Shown piece after piece: positions 9,731 through 18,202 of a stretch of 64,000 nucleotides of DNA. This DNA is from an uncultured Lachnospiraceae bacterium (lineage in GTDB: Bacteria; Bacillota; Clostridia; Lachnospirales; Lachnospiraceae). The translations under genes and the position numbers were made by a program. Under the pieces are notes generated by a model that searched no databases, had not been told where the DNA came from, and saw only the letters and a list, made by a program, of their open reading frames with translations. Where the stretch lies: the NCBI GenBank assembly GCA_947625775.1, contig CANQPM010000001.1, positions 62,001 through 126,000 of the forward strand. The letters are read 5' to 3'. Numbering within the stretch: position 1 is the stretch's first letter; each line of letters begins with the position of its first letter.

Positions 9731-10915
9731 ATGCCGACTCGTGAAGAAAAAAGGAACTTAAATTCCATACCAGTGGGCTCGCTTGGCGTCATACCTATGC
9801 AGGGATGCACGGAGCTTGGGGCAAGCGTAGACAGGTATCTTGTGAAATGGCGCACGGAGCGTGAGAACGAGCACAAGGAGTCGCTTGCGTTTGCGGGCTA
9901 CCAGCGCGATTCATATATTTTGAAGGCTAAGGTGCCGCGTTTCGGCACTGGAGAGGCAAAGGGCATTATTTTACAGTCAGTGCGCGGATATGATTTGTAC
10001 ATTCTGGTTGACGTGACGAATTACAGTCTTTCGTATTCGCTCTGCGGTCACGAGAATCATATGTCGCCTGACGATCACTATCAGGATTTAAAGAGGATTA
10101 TTGCCGCTGTTGGAGGCAAGGCACGGCGCATAACAGTGATTATGCCGTTTTTGTACGAGAGCCGCCAGCACAAGAGGACTGCGCGGGAATCGCTTGACTG
10201 CGCGCTTGCTCTGCAGGAGATGGTCAAGATGGGCGTGGACAACATCATTACGTTTGACGCGCATGATCCGCGCGTGCAGAACGCAATACCCCTAAACGGC
10301 TTTGAAACCGTGCAGCCGACATACCAGTTTATCAAGGGGCTTTTAAACCATGTGCCTGATTTGACTATAGACGCAGGGCATATGATGGTCGTAAGCCCTG
10401 ACGAGGGCGGCATGAGCCGCGCGATTTATATGGCAAACGTCATGGGGCTTGATATGGGAATGTTCTATAAGCGCCGCGATTATACGCGCGTGGTTGACGG
10501 CAGGAACCCTATCGTAGCGCATGAATTTCTCGGCAGCAATATCGCAGGCAAGGACGTTATTGTCGTGGACGATATGATTTCATCGGGCGACAGCGTGCTC
10601 GAGGTTGCGGCTGACTTAAAGAAGCGCAAGGCAAACCGTATTTTTGTGGCAGCTACCTTCGGTCTGTTTACGGGCGGTCTTGAAAAATTTGACAAGGCGC
10701 ATGAAGACGGCATAATTTACAGGATACTTACCACCAACCTTATCTACCAGATGCCCGAGCTGCTTGAAAAGCCCTGGTACATCAGCTGCGATATGAGCAA
10801 ATATATTGCGTATATAATTGATACGCTTAACCACGATTCGTCAATAAGCGATCTGCTCAATCCCAACGACAGAATACACAGCATTATCGAAAGGTACAAA
10901 AAGGGAATGCTGTAA
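9731..10915 (+). CDS. prs: ribose-phosphate pyrophosphokinase, long form
   Basis: Makes PRPP from ribose-5-phosphate and ATP for nucleotide, His and Trp synthesis. It has 394 residues against about 315 in standard enzymes; the extra length is spread through the N-terminal half. Recognisable are a catalytic-loop KRR (YKRRDYTRV), FDAHDPRVQ in place of the usual HAGQIQGFF region, and the PRPP-binding segment VIVVDDMISSGDS, where classical enzymes have DDMIDTAGT. The fold assignment is secure; kinetic or regulatory differences from the short form are unknown. It is the last gene of the dnaD-like operon and is followed by a strong terminator. Confidence 0.9.
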   Translation: MPTREEKRNLNSIPVGSLGVIPMQGCTELGASVDRYLVKWRTERENEHKESLAFAGYQRDSYILKAKVPRFGTGEAKGIILQSVRGYDLYILVDVTNYSLSYSLCGHENHMSPDDHYQDLKRIIAAVGGKARRITVIMPFLYESRQHKRTARESLDCALALQEMVKMGVDNIITFDAHDPRVQNAIPLNGFETVQPTYQFIKGLLNHVPDLTIDAGHMMVVSPDEGGMSRAIYMANVMGLDMGMFYKRRDYTRVVDGRNPIVAHEFLGSNIAGKDVIVVDDMISSGDSVLEVAADLKKRKANRIFVAATFGLFTGGLEKFDKAHEDGIIYRILTTNLIYQMPELLEKPWYISCDMSKYIAYIIDTLNHDSSISDLLNPNDRIHSIIERYKKGML

Positions 10916-10920
10916 ATATA

Positions 10921-10961
10921 AACTCCCAAGACGCATGGCGTGCGTGCTTGGGAGTTTTTTT
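10921..10961 (+). terminator. rho-independent terminator after prs
   Basis: A stem of ACTCCCAAG pairing with CTTGGGAGT, with an inner CGCA/TGCG extension, is followed by seven T residues five bases after the prs stop. It also separates prs from the convergent galE. Confidence 0.92.
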
Positions 10962-10982
10962 ATTCATTACAATAATGTTTTT

Positions 10983-11999
10983 TTAATCATCATATCCGTT
11001 GGGATTGTTTGACTGCCATCTCCAGCTGTCGGCGCACATGTCCTTGATGTCGTACTGCGCTGTCCAGCCAAGCTCCTTCTTTGCCTTTGACGCGTCGGCA
11101 TAGCAGGTCGCAATGTCGCCTGCGCGCCTTGGCTTGATTTCATACGGTATCTTTACTCCTGTGGCTGCCTCAAAATTCTTTACTATGTCAAGCACACTGT
11201 AGCCCTTGCCCGTGCCGAGGTTGTAAATGCACAGCCCCGCCTTTTCCTCAATCTTTTTGAGCGCCTTTACATGGCCTATCGCGAGGTCTACTACATGGAT
11301 ATAGTCTCTTACGCCTGTGCCGTCGGGAGTATCGTAATCGTTGCCAAATACGCCGAGCTTTTCAAGCTTGCCTACCGCAACCTGTGTGATATACGGCATA
11401 AGATTGTTGGGTATGCCGTTGGGATTTTCGCCCATTGTGCCGCTCTTGTGGGCGCCGATTGGATTGAAATAGCGAAGCAGGATGACATTCCACTCGGGAT
11501 CCGCCTTCTGCATATCGGATAATATCTGCTCGAGCATTGACTTTGTCCAGCCGTAAGGGTTTGTACACTGTCCCTTGGGACATTCCTCCGTAATGGGGAT
11601 AAATGCCGGATCGCCGTACACGGTGGCTGATGATGAGAAAATGATGTTTTTGCAGCCATGCTTTCTCATGACGTCTACAAGCGTCAGCGTGCCTGCGATA
11701 TTGTTGTTGTAGTATTCCCAAGGCTTGGCAACAGACTCTCCTACCGCCTTTAAGCCTGCGAAATGTATGCAGGAATCTATTTTCTCCTTGGAGAATATTT
11801 TCTCCAAAGCCTCTCTGTCAAGTATGTCGTCCTTGTAAAATTTGACGGGCTTTCCTGTTATTTTTTCAACGCGCTGCAGCGACTTCGCGCTCGAATTTGA
11901 AAGATTGTCAACTACTACCACGTCATAGCCAGCGTTTTGAAGCTCAACTACGGTGTGGCTCCCGATAAAGCCTGCTCCGCCTGTTACCAAAATTGCCAT
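10983..11999 (-). CDS. galE: UDP-glucose 4-epimerase GalE
   Basis: Interconverts UDP-glucose and UDP-galactose. The 338-residue protein starts with the NAD-binding motif [14 protein letters not shown]. It has [10 protein letters not shown], the catalytic Tyr-x-x-x-Lys in [11 protein letters not shown] at about residue 150, and the C-terminal [11 protein letters not shown] region of the SDR extended family. GGAGG precedes the ATG. It is a single gene on the minus strand, not inside a Leloir operon. Given the exopolysaccharide cluster only 3 kb away it could supply UDP-galactose to that pathway, which is inference from proximity. Confidence 0.96.
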   Translation of the reverse strand: MAILVTGGAGFIGSHTVVELQNAGYDVVVVDNLSNSSAKSLQRVEKITGKPVKFYKDDILDREALEKIFSKEKIDSCIHFAGLKAVGESVAKPWEYYNNNIAGTLTLVDVMRKHGCKNIIFSSSATVYGDPAFIPITEECPKGQCTNPYGWTKSMLEQILSDMQKADPEWNVILLRYFNPIGAHKSGTMGENPNGIPNNLMPYITQVAVGKLEKLGVFGNDYDTPDGTGVRDYIHVVDLAIGHVKALKKIEEKAGLCIYNLGTGKGYSVLDIVKNFEAATGVKIPYEIKPRRAGDIATCYADASKAKKELGWTAQYDIKDMCADSWRWQSNNPNGYDD

Positions 12000-12109
12000 A
12001 GATTGTTACCTCCGTTTGATATTGTTGTTTGATAATTCTATCATATAACTTTTGGAAATAAAATTCAAGACGCAATGCTGACAACTCCCAAAATATGGGG
12101 GCTTGGCAT

Positions 12110-12764
12110 TTACTGCCAGTATTTGTCCATATAATATTGGGCTTTCTGGGCGTCAAGATTAAACTTTTCGGATATTTTTAGCAGAATGTCATCCTTCTTT
12201 GTATTAAATTCTTTGTAGGTCTCTATTACCGATTTAATGCCTTGTTCAATTCCCTGCTCTTTTCCCATTTGCACTAATGCTTCCGCTACTTCGCACACTG
12301 CCGATTCCTCCTTATTGGCTTCTTTTACATTCAAGTATCTCTTGTCGTTGGTTATTGATGCCAGCGTATATAACGTGTCCCTTGTATGGATCAGTTTCTG
12401 TTTGTCTTCCTGCAGCGCTTTTATCTGCTCAGCTTTATTATACGATTTTGAAAGAAACTTTGCAATACAGACAAAGTCTGATTTGAATTTCTCTGCCTGC
12501 TCATTTGTGAAGTCCCTCAGCCTTATTAGGTTCAGGCTGTAATTTTGTATGTATTTTTTGACAGCCTCGTCTTTGGGAATATTAAGCTTGGTACAGACCT
12601 TTAAGCCTGCTGTCGCCTTTTGCCGCGCTGTTGTTGCTGTAGTATGGCTTCAGGCTGCTTTCGTCCAGCACCTGCTCTCCATCGTATATTATTGCGTTTA
12701 TTATGTCTGCAAATACGTCTGGATGCGATATCAGGCTGTTTGACGATAAATCCGTTTGTCCCAT
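12110..12764 (-). pseudogene. broken Rpn-family PD-(D/E)XK nuclease gene
   Basis: Two pieces of one Rpn/transposase-like nuclease. The N-terminal piece starts at 12764 behind a good GGAGG site (MGQTDLSSNSLISHPDVFAD...) and hits a stop about 60 codons later. A different frame then continues with KLNIPKDEAVKKYIQNYSLN through QAEKFKSDFVCIAKFLSKSY and EQGIEQGIK to the stop at 12110. The join skips the part where intact homologues carry the catalytic D-ExK core, so an internal deletion and frameshift have removed the nuclease centre. An intact relative lies at 13077-14123. The tail with repeated GIEQGI is typical of the family. Confidence 0.82.
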
Positions 12765-12808
12765 AATTTTCCTCCGTTTAATGCAATAAATATTTTGTGG
12801 CGGAATTA

Positions 12809-12846
12809 TTATAACATATCGAACGGATGCTCGCGAACATTTGTTC
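12809..12846 (-). promoter_or_regulatory. LexA-like box over the promoter of the broken Rpn gene
   Basis: On the minus strand TATAAT lies about 45 bases upstream of the 12764 start codon. About twenty bases further up is GAACATTTGTTC (12835-12846 on the plus strand), flanked by C on one side. It is a perfect GAAC-N4-GTTC palindrome like Firmicute SOS boxes. It would cover the -35 region. LexA control is inferred only. Confidence 0.4.
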
Positions 12847-12987
12847 TAATTTTACATTTATTTAATAAAAAACCAATCTATATTTATGTATAAATTTAGT
12901 GTTTTTCCGATTTGTTTCATATCCATATATTCCTTTTGTGCAGCCATTTATTAATTATAATCATTATTCGGTCCGCTTGATAAAAGC

Positions 12988-13036
12988 ATAACAAAACACC
13001 TGACGTAAAATCAATTCTGCACTTTATATCAGGTGT
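12988..13036 (-). terminator. terminator of the intact Rpn-family gene
   Basis: Minus-strand ACACCTGA and TCAGGTGT arms, with a loop of about 25 bases, are followed by TTTTGTTATG. The hairpin is about 40 bases past the stop at 13077. The large loop makes it weaker than the other terminators here. Confidence 0.6.
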
Positions 13037-13076
13037 CCTGCCGTTTTTTATTTAATTGTAGGTTTTATTTTCGGCT

Positions 13077-14123
13077 CTAATAGTATTTCATGACTTCTTC
13101 ACGGGTATAGTCCGCATAATTCCTGTTTTTTACAATTGCGGCATATACCGCCTCAAAATCAGGCAGCAATGGCTTTAAGCTGTTCACTAAGGCTTCAAGT
13201 CCTTCCTTTCGTCCTTCTTCTATTCCTTCATGTTTTGCAAGCCGTCTTGTTTCCTGCACATCATAGCCTTTAAAGTTTGCAAACAGTTCTCCCACATTTC
13301 GCTCCTTTACCTGGTCCGCAAATCTCCTTGCCTCGTCTTCGGGCACGTTGAGCCTTGCTAGCAGGATTTCTACTATCTGTCCTATTATTCCAAGCAGATA
13401 CTCTGGCGTCTGTGACGTCACTTTCTCGAGGTATTCCGACGGCACTTCGTCCTGCAGGGCTGCAAAGTCCTCTGTACCGTGAAGCTTGTTGAGCATCATC
13501 ACCAGCGAGAGCTCGTCTTTCTTTTCCATCAGCTTGTTGTTTGTGTATTCACTCAGCTGTACTATGAGGCAGCGGTAGTCGGGGATATACCCGCCAAGCA
13601 TATCGCTTAGGAATATCCTCTCCCGCAGGTTTAAGGGTGCTTTCCACTTTTCTGTGCCTTCATAATATATGATAGGCAATATCGGTGGATATCGAAAGCC
13701 CTTTGTCCTGCTAATTCCATATTGCCTGCGCTCCTGCTCTTTCTCATAGTCTTCCCAGATGAATGCCATGTAACGGAATATCTGCATAGTTACATTATAG
13801 TCCACATATGATTTATGTTCAATAAGGGAAACGAGATAAAACGGTGTTTTTTCTTCCTTTATATGGATTTTCTTCACTACGTCTGAATCGCGTTCTTCTG
13901 TGAATAAGTGGACAAAGCGCTCTGTTTCGTCTTCAATGTCCTCTGGCTGGACATTTTGCAGGAGCGGGATATTTACATATCCGCGCAGGAACTGTGCGCA
14001 TAGTATCGGATCGTCGAAGATTAGCTTCGCTGAGCTGTCCCTGAGTTTTGTGCTGCCTGTGGTATCTGCTTTGTTTTTCCTCTGTGCCAAATTAAATTGT
14101 ACCTCTCTTTCCGCATAACGCAT
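13077..14123 (-). CDS. Rpn-family recombination-promoting nuclease / putative transposase
   Basis: A 348-residue PD-(D/E)XK nuclease-like protein of the Rpn group (often annotated transposase_31 or Rpn). The N-terminal half has DSSAKLIFDDPILCAQFLRGY, then DSDVVKKIHI and YLVSLIEHKSYVDY (about residues 95-110), which supply the acidic and E-x-K positions of the fold. RYPPILPIIYYEG is a family hallmark. The C-terminus carries the typical GIEEGRKEGLEAL repeat. Escherichia coli Rpn proteins are DNase/recombination factors; the role here is inferred. No terminal inverted repeats were seen, so it is probably not itself an insertion sequence. Good length suggests it is intact. Confidence 0.85.
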   Translation of the reverse strand: MRYAEREVQFNLAQRKNKADTTGSTKLRDSSAKLIFDDPILCAQFLRGYVNIPLLQNVQPEDIEDETERFVHLFTEERDSDVVKKIHIKEEKTPFYLVSLIEHKSYVDYNVTMQIFRYMAFIWEDYEKEQERRQYGISRTKGFRYPPILPIIYYEGTEKWKAPLNLRERIFLSDMLGGYIPDYRCLIVQLSEYTNNKLMEKKDELSLVMMLNKLHGTEDFAALQDEVPSEYLEKVTSQTPEYLLGIIGQIVEILLARLNVPEDEARRFADQVKERNVGELFANFKGYDVQETRRLAKHEGIEEGRKEGLEALVNSLKPLLPDFEAVYAAIVKNRNYADYTREEVMKYY

Positions 14124-14429
14124 TGGCTTATGCTTGGTTGTTTTGTTTTAATTCATTGGGATTTTTGCTTGAAATTTGTAAAAATTAAGCTATGTCCGTT
14201 TATGAAATATAAGATATGTAGTGGCGAACCACCGATGTCCGTATTATAACAGAACTGTGAAACATTGGCAAGAGGGAATTTTTATAACCAATACGTATAA
14301 GCAATACGTGAATATAGCAATCAATACTAAAGCGTTTGGGAAATCTGATAAAGATGTAGCCAGACTGATTTCAGTAAATATTTGTTTGCCCACTAAAAAT
14401 GTCATGAATAAACAATACTGGCAGTACGT
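14124..14429. other. intergenic region, no supported gene
   Basis: A+T-rich spacer between the start of the intact Rpn gene and the terminator of the HTH-fusion gene. A 77-codon plus-strand frame from a GTG at 14221 has no ribosome binding site and no recognisable motif, and the opposite strand is also open, so I do not call it a gene. It may hold the promoter of the Rpn gene. Confidence 0.6.
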
Positions 14430-14464
14430 CAAAAACAGGCGCATTTTTCAATAATCTGCGCCTG
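14430..14464 (-). terminator. terminator of the HTH-fusion regulator
   Basis: Minus-strand CAGGCGCA / TGCGCCTG stem with a 13-base loop followed by TTTTTGA, about 22 bases past the stop at 14487. Confidence 0.8.
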
Positions 14465-14486
14465 TGCCGAAATTAACATTCTGCTG

Positions 14487-14915
14487 TTAGAATCTTTTAT
14501 CAGAAACACCTAAGATATAGTCAGTGGAAACATCATAGTGCTTTGCGAGAATTACTATATACTTGATTGGCATTTTGCTGTAGCCACTTTCGTAGCGGGC
14601 GTACATGGTCTGCGAGGTGCCAAGGAGTTTTGCGGTCTGCCCCTGTGAGGAGCCGTATTCTTCGCGGAGGGCTTTTATGCGGGAGGTATATTTTTCCTTG
14701 TATGCCGAAGGCTGCTCCTCACTTTTTTCCGCCCTGTGCTTCGCGGCGCAGTCAAACACCATATAGGCACGGTCACAAAACTCCTTAAGCCAACGGCGCA
14801 GGACGTTGGGGTGGATATTATATTCGCTGGAGGCCGCAGTGATGGTTTTGCCCTGTAATAGCTGTAATACTATTTCCGCTTTAAACTGTGGTGAATAGAT
14901 TGTTGTTCTTGCCAT
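14487..14915 (-). CDS. fusion of transposase-type HTH and XRE-type HTH
   Basis: A 142-residue protein with two different DNA-binding folds. Residues 1-65 (ARTTIYSPQFKAEIVLQLL...NIHPNVLRRWLKEF...VFD) match the N-terminal helix-turn-helix of IS3-family OrfA transposases. Residues 78-142 (RIKALREEYGSSQGQTAKLLG, TSQTMYARYESG, YDVSTDYILGVSDKRF) are a XRE/Cro domain. The C-terminal part closely resembles the separate XRE protein at 30988-31221. The frame runs up to 15005, but GGGG before the ATG at 14915 and the OrfA-like MARTT start fix the beginning. It lies at the end of the exopolysaccharide cluster. Probably a domesticated transposase domain in a regulator; target unknown. Confidence 0.8.
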   Translation of the reverse strand: MARTTIYSPQFKAEIVLQLLQGKTITAASSEYNIHPNVLRRWLKEFCDRAYMVFDCAAKHRAEKSEEQPSAYKEKYTSRIKALREEYGSSQGQTAKLLGTSQTMYARYESGYSKMPIKYIVILAKHYDVSTDYILGVSDKRF

Positions 14916-15126
14916 ATACTTTGTCCCCTTTCTTTTATATGCTCTCCTATAGAAATTTATAAAATCCCATTTGATAACGTAAAATAGTCTTTTGCAGCTG
15001 TCCAATGTCCCTTTATTTTAATTTTTAGTTATTTTTTCAATACAAACTATAGACTATGAATTGTTCTATCCTTCAAAGAACAGCATAGCAAATTGTGTAA
15101 GAATGAACATTCCTCTCATATGCCCT

Positions 15127-16389
15127 CTATACATTACATTCTTTAATTTTTCCAATTTCAATATATAGAAGAATACCCAAAAAAAGTTCTGAAAGAGCCG
15201 GTGCAAGCGCGGCTCCAAAGTCTCCCCAAATATTAATAAATATAATATTAACAGCAACTAACACAACAATGCTAATTTGGAAACATTTACTGTATTCCTT
15301 CGAATGTCCACTTGCCAATAAAATTTGTATCCCCCAAAAGTTGTTGTTAATGCCCAGAAGAAGCCATAACAAAAGTGGATAAACCAAAAAAAATCTGCCC
15401 GCATAATTTTCTCCATATAACAAGCCAATAATTGTTTTTGCGCCAAGTGCAATAACAACCGTAATAGCAAAGAATAACAACAGACAAACCCTTCTGCATT
15501 TCAACACAAATTTTTTCCCAGAATCGAAAGATTCCCTAAATCGCCGACTGGATATTGGATAGAGAATCTGACTGATTGGCGTCCATGCGAGCATAACTAT
15601 TGAGGGTATTTTCTGAATAGCGGAAAATACACCGATTTCAGCATTAGATGCAACAATTCCCAAAACCGTAATTCCAAACGCGCCAAAAACTTTTGAGCTT
15701 AAAGATGTTGTAAATACATGCCACCCATCCTTTAGCTCTGCCCATGCACTGTAAATCCCCTGAATGGTGAAGCTTAACTTCTCTTTGAACAGCGCAATTC
15801 CGGTTCCAAACACACCACCGCCAAAAGACGTTGATGAATACAATATACAATACAGGAAAACATCTTCCGCAGAATGTACAAAAGAAAAAATTCCAATCAG
15901 GGAAATAAGTCGAGATACCATACTGATAATGGCAATATAATACATTTTCTGTATTCCCTGAAATAACCAGTTTTGTTGAAAAACCGTACCAATCAGCATT
16001 ATCAAAAACGATATAAAGCAAATACATTCTGTTGTATCGATTTCCATAACCAAAATTACCGTGCCTGAAACGACACAGCAGATTATCAGCAATAATGCCC
16101 TGACAAATATAAATGCAGAAAAAAGCCTGCTCAATTCCTCCTTATCAGTTGTTATCGCTGCCTTTCGCGCTCCTGACATGCCGAAGCCATATTCAATTAT
16201 CACTTGTAAGTAACCCACAATGTTGAACACTTTGGAGAAGATGCCATACCCTGCTTCACCAAGCATGCGCGTAATATACGGCAATGTTATTAATGGAATG
16301 ATTGAATTGAACGTTTGCATTATATATAGCCATATACCATTGTGAACAGCGCGGCTGTTTTTAATCCTTTCAATAAAATTGTTTATCAT
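15127..16389 (-). CDS. Wzx-like oligosaccharide flippase
   Basis: A polytopic membrane protein of about 420 residues from the polysaccharide-synthesis/MOP flippase family, expected to flip the lipid-linked repeat unit across the membrane. It begins MINNFIERIKNSRAVHNGIW, with the typical N-terminal PLITLPYITRMLGEAGYGIF motif, and has about 12-14 hydrophobic segments. GAGG seven bases before the ATG at 16389 sets the start; the longer frame to 16449 adds non-family residues. It is the last gene of the polysaccharide operon. The DNA is clearly A+T-richer than the 1-11 kb genes, suggesting acquisition. Confidence 0.9.
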   Translation of the reverse strand: MINNFIERIKNSRAVHNGIWLYIMQTFNSIIPLITLPYITRMLGEAGYGIFSKVFNIVGYLQVIIEYGFGMSGARKAAITTDKEELSRLFSAFIFVRALLLIICCVVSGTVILVMEIDTTECICFISFLIMLIGTVFQQNWLFQGIQKMYYIAIISMVSRLISLIGIFSFVHSAEDVFLYCILYSSTSFGGGVFGTGIALFKEKLSFTIQGIYSAWAELKDGWHVFTTSLSSKVFGAFGITVLGIVASNAEIGVFSAIQKIPSIVMLAWTPISQILYPISSRRFRESFDSGKKFVLKCRRVCLLLFFAITVVIALGAKTIIGLLYGENYAGRFFLVYPLLLWLLLGINNNFWGIQILLASGHSKEYSKCFQISIVVLVAVNIIFINIWGDFGAALAPALSELFLGILLYIEIGKIKECNV

Positions 16390-16990
16390 ACAATATCCTC
16401 TGCCACAATATTTTTCTCTCCATGTCCTGCTGGCTTTGTTCACATACACACCACAACAGCAGCCATATAACCGTGGCTACCCCTGGCTGGATAAACATAA
16501 TTGAATCAAATAAATTCACAAAAACAACGACACCAACAAATATAAGCTGGTATATATAATTATCATTTTTATTTTTGATTAGCAATCGACAGATATACAA
16601 TATCAAAAACATCCACAAAAAATCCAACCCAGCCATTCTCCATCAGTGCGTATATAAATGTATTATGCGGCTGCACTAACAAAGATTTGCCTAATATACT
16701 AAAATAGTGGTTGCTCATATCGCCACCTTGTAATTCCCATCTTTGAATTGGGAATAAGCCTCCTGTACCAACACGAAAAATAATGCCATAAACAAAAGCA
16801 TAACCCCCATTGTAGGCTTAAATATATGCATTCGGGCTTGGCTTAATATAAAACAATCTGTTCATAATGCGACCTGCAAAGTATGGTAACAGCACAGGAA
16901 ATGAAATAAAACTCTCTTTTGAAATTCGTATCTTCAATTAACAATTCACCATCTTTCTTTTTTGAACCATTCACCAGATTTATATATTTC
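16370..16990 (-). pseudogene. degraded O-antigen ligase/Wzy-type polymerase gene
   Basis: No single frame is open, but translating by segments gives a polymerase-like C-terminal half. A hydrophobic stretch FKPTMGVMLLFMALFF is followed in another frame by GKSLLVQPHNTFIYALMENG, the HNxF...E.G signature of the Wzy_C/O-antigen ligase family. A third frame then runs FLWMFLILYICRLLIKN to the stop at 16370. At least two frameshifts are needed, and upstream of about 16870 the frames are full of stops. An intact polymerase gene is present at 18203, so this copy is probably a dead remnant left by a cluster exchange. Confidence 0.7.
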
Positions 16991-17058
16991 CGAAATTTAA
17001 CGATATAGGACGCTATTTTATCGTATCAGTGTTCATATCTCGGATTTTGCAGGTCAAG

Positions 17059-18168
17059 TCACGATATGATATTTTCCACAATCTTATACAGGTCTGTGTC
17101 AGCATAAAATTTACGACAGTTGTCGCTCATTTCTTTATAGTTCGCTTCAATTTCCTCAATGATAGTTCGCATCTCCTCTGCCCCACCACCATGGTAAATG
17201 CTACCAATGCCATATTTGTCAAATGGCAGCGCCAGCCCTGGAACATCGTTACCAATCATCGGTATGCCATACTTTGCGTATTCATATATTTTATTTGGCG
17301 CACAATACAATGCATTTAATATAGAATGATGTATAAGTTTGTTTGGGGCATATGGCAACAAGGAAATATAGGCCAACTTAGTAATGAGTAAATGATAAGG
17401 CGGAGGTAAAAAGCCAAGATATGTAATATACGGATACTGATTACATAACTGTTTTCTGTACTCACTTTCTCGACCAAGAATATAAAATCCATACTCATCT
17501 GATAATGATTCAAAAAATTTAGCATATGTTTCAAGCTTTCTGTCGGTAGTAAACACACCTTGATAAAGTACAATTTTACGCTTTTCTTGTTTTACTTTGT
17601 TTATTATTTCAAGCGCTTCAACAGTGATTTTGCTCATATCTATTTCTTCATCAACAGGCTTATTCGGAAGTATTGCAGGAGTTTCTTTCAAATCCCACCA
17701 AGTTTTTTGAATATGCGCACGATTGTATTCAGGAACAACTACTTTATATGCTCTTTGCGCATACTTTTTTAAATTGACATTTTTGAACTGAAAAGGCTGG
17801 ATTTCAGGTATATCTTCAACCAATTCCATTAACTGCATAATATGCTTGTACTTTAATACCCGTCCCTTTAGTTCGCGTACGGTTGAATCTGTCGTTGTCC
17901 AAAGTATGTCGTTGTTTGGCATTTCCTTATCTACTGTATGCCTAATAAATACAGCTCTTTTTAAATAATTAAAAATTCTTAGAAATCCTGTATATTTATT
18001 TTCAGGTAAGGGTATTATCCTTATTTTATTTGTATCCGTAAAATATATGTTATTTTTGTTTCTAGTTAAAATTGTAACATTATGGCCATTTTCTGCTAAC
18101 ACTGAAACTAAATTTCTCACTGGCGGAAGGGCACTTATATCTGGTGAATTTACTACTAATACATTCAC
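17059..18168 (-). CDS. glycosyltransferase (GT-B fold, GT4-like)
   Basis: About 369 residues with a GT-B architecture: an N-terminal NVLVVNSPDISALPPVRNLVS Rossmann start and a C-terminal donor domain with KIVLYQGVF, a glycine-containing YILGRESEYRK and NKIYEYAKYGIPMIGND, the usual E-x7-E-like region. It should add one sugar to the undecaprenyl-linked repeat unit at the membrane. The frame opens at 18309, but AGGAGG eight bases before a GTG at 18168 gives the family-like MNVLVVNS start. The longer versions would overlap the polymerase gene by about 100 bases. Sugar specificity cannot be read from sequence. Confidence 0.82.
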   Translation of the reverse strand: MNVLVVNSPDISALPPVRNLVSVLAENGHNVTILTRNKNNIYFTDTNKIRIIPLPENKYTGFLRIFNYLKRAVFIRHTVDKEMPNNDILWTTTDSTVRELKGRVLKYKHIMQLMELVEDIPEIQPFQFKNVNLKKYAQRAYKVVVPEYNRAHIQKTWWDLKETPAILPNKPVDEEIDMSKITVEALEIINKVKQEKRKIVLYQGVFTTDRKLETYAKFFESLSDEYGFYILGRESEYRKQLCNQYPYITYLGFLPPPYHLLITKLAYISLLPYAPNKLIHHSILNALYCAPNKIYEYAKYGIPMIGNDVPGLALPFDKYGIGSIYHGGGAEEMRTIIEEIEANYKEMSDNCRKFYADTDLYKIVENIIS

Positions 18169-18202
18169 TCCATTCTCCTCCTCTTCATATTGCATATATC
18201 CA

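Noticed and set aside
12582..12764. Short minus-strand frame as an independent 60-residue gene
   Set aside because: Its sequence is the N-terminus of an Rpn-family protein whose remainder follows in another frame, so it is treated as part of the pseudogene.
14221..14454. 77-codon plus-strand frame from a GTG start
   Set aside because: No ribosome binding site, no recognisable motif, the opposite strand is equally open, and its end runs into the terminator of the neighbouring minus-strand gene.
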